DNA of 6,969 bases. Origin: JAVJRN01 sp047635055. GTDB taxonomy: Bacteria; Bacteroidota; Bacteroidia; Cytophagales; Cyclobacteriaceae. The position numbers were made by a program, and so were the translations under genes. The stretch covers positions 1-6,969 of the forward strand of contig JBLIIJ010000150.1 in the NCBI GenBank assembly GCA_047635055.1, in the 5' to 3' direction. This document shows, in pieces, positions 6,048 to 6,969 of the stretch. Numbering within the stretch: position 1 is the stretch's first letter; each line of letters opens with the position of its first letter. Under the pieces are notes generated by a model. It was not told the DNA's origin, searched no databases, and saw only the letters and a program-made list of their open reading frames with translations.

Positions 6048-6969
6048 AAAAACGGCAACATCAACTTCACATTTTTTCCTTTCTCTTTCTTATGATTTTG
6101 GGTTGCAGTAGCCCCAAAGAGCAGGCGAGCTCGGCGGTTTCCACCAAACCCACACCTGCTTCACAAAGCCTCGAAGGCATGGTGAGAATTCCGGCAGGAA
6201 ATTTCATTATGGGAGGGAAAAGCGACCAAGCTGATCGTGATGAATTGCCGAGGCACCAAGTGAAAGTTTCGCCTTTCTTTATGGATGAAGCCGAAGTAAC
6301 GAATCAAGCGTTTGCAGCGTTTGTGGATGCTACCGGGTACCTCACTATTGCAGAGCAAGATATTAATTGGGAAGAGATGAGTAAGGATCTACCGCCAAAT
6401 GTCCCCAAGCCAGCGGATTCGTTGTTGCAGGCAGGTTCTTTAGTTTTTAGGCCTACAGAAGGACCTGTAAACCTTCGAGATTATGCGCAATGGTGGATAT
6501 GGACAATAGGTGCAGATTGGAAACATCCGAAAGGCCCGGAATCTTCCATTGAAGGAAAAATGAGTTATCCGGTGGTGCATATTGCGTGGGAAGATGCGGC
6601 GGCTTATGCCAAATGGGCTAAAAAAAGATTACCAACCGAGGCAGAATGGGAGTGGGCGGCCATGGGCGGTTTAGAAGATTCCAAATTTCCTTGGGGAAAT
6701 GAGCCAGCGGAGCAGGCTTTTGACAAAGCCAACTTCTGGCAAGGTCAGTTTCCATATAAAAACTTGGCAAAAGATGGTTACTCAGAGGCTGCACCAGTCA
6801 AATCGTATCCGCCAAATGGTTACGGTTTATTTGACATGGCAGGAAATGTATGGGAATGGTGTCAGGATAAATACCGATATGATGGCTATCAGCAAGATGA
6901 AGCAAAAGGAACCATAGAGAATCCCACAGGGCCCAGAGAATCTTTTGACCCTGCAGAGCCGACGGTTCC
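6044..6969 (+). CDS. Lipoprotein with formylglycine-generating enzyme (SUMF1) domain, 3' end outside window
   Basis: The first 308 residues are present. A lipoprotein signal peptide (basic MKKRQHQ, hydrophobic core, lipobox MILGC with C21) places the protein outside the inner membrane. A Ser/Pro/Ala-rich linker leads to an FGE-sulfatase domain from about residue 46 (MVRIPAGNFIMGG). The domain follows human SUMF1 closely: ATGYLT, the loop GADWKHPKGPESSI, RLPTEAEWEW (195-204), PPNGYGLFDMAGNVWEW ending at 272. N230 and D244 have the same spacing as the calcium ligands N259 and D273 of human FGE. FGE converts a sulfatase active-site cysteine (CxPxR) into formylglycine using oxygen and copper. The catalytic cysteine pair should lie just past the window end, so activity cannot be judged. 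The alternative is a gliding lipoprotein of the GldJ/GldK type, which shares the fold; the SUMF1-specific loops argue against it. ATG 6044 gives the complete signal peptide. It lies 59 bp after the acyltransferase, probably in one transcript. Confidence -1.
   Translation, partial: MKKRQHQLHIFSFLFLMILGCSSPKEQASSAVSTKPTPASQSLEGMVRIPAGNFIMGGKSDQADRDELPRHQVKVSPFFMDEAEVTNQAFAAFVDATGYLTIAEQDINWEEMSKDLPPNVPKPADSLLQAGSLVFRPTEGPVNLRDYAQWWIWTIGADWKHPKGPESSIEGKMSYPVVHIAWEDAAAYAKWAKKRLPTEAEWEWAAMGGLEDSKFPWGNEPAEQAFDKANFWQGQFPYKNLAKDGYSEAAPVKSYPPNGYGLFDMAGNVWEWCQDKYRYDGYQQDEAKGTIENPTGPRESFDPAEPTV

Noticed and set aside
6699..6917. A 72-codon + strand frame inside the FGE-like lipoprotein gene
   Set aside because: It is out of frame with a strongly conserved FGE domain.

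Overview
The window looks like chromosomal DNA of a member of the Bacteroidota, possibly of the Cytophagia type. Three things point this way: AT-rich intergenic DNA, mostly weak or absent Shine-Dalgarno sequences, and two copies of the TAnnTTTG -7 promoter element of that phylum. The gene families also fit. This assignment is inference; no rRNA or marker gene is present.

Layout, all on the + strand. 3-417 is the end of a small membrane-protein gene, apparently broken by an in-frame TGA and a frameshift. 611-1564 is rlmF, a 23S rRNA m6A methyltransferase. 1611-1640 is a near-perfect 13-bp hairpin. 1732-2127 encodes an unrecognised four-helix membrane protein. 2128-2475 is non-coding, with a 14-bp palindrome, a small hairpin and a good Bacteroidota promoter. 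2476-3243 encodes a CDP-alcohol phosphatidyltransferase. 3244-3629 is non-coding with a second promoter-like motif. 3630-4532 encodes a bile acid:sodium symporter (SBF) family protein whose GTG start lies inside a 17-nt palindrome. 4533-4904 holds a 55-codon relic of the C-terminus of a second SBF transporter. 4905-5984 encodes a PlsC-type acyltransferase. 6044-6969 is the 5' part of a lipoprotein with a formylglycine-generating-enzyme (SUMF1) domain, cut off by the window end.

There is no clear single pathway. Two genes act on phospholipids (the CDP-alcohol phosphatidyltransferase and the acyltransferase), and the SBF protein may move an amphipathic organic anion, but gaps of about 370 bp separate them, so they are probably separate transcription units. 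Only the acyltransferase and FGE-like lipoprotein (59-bp gap, no visible terminator) look like an operon. No CRISPR array, tRNA, rRNA, insertion sequence or defence system was seen. The most unusual content is gene decay: a relic transporter end beside its intact relative, and a broken membrane gene at the left edge.
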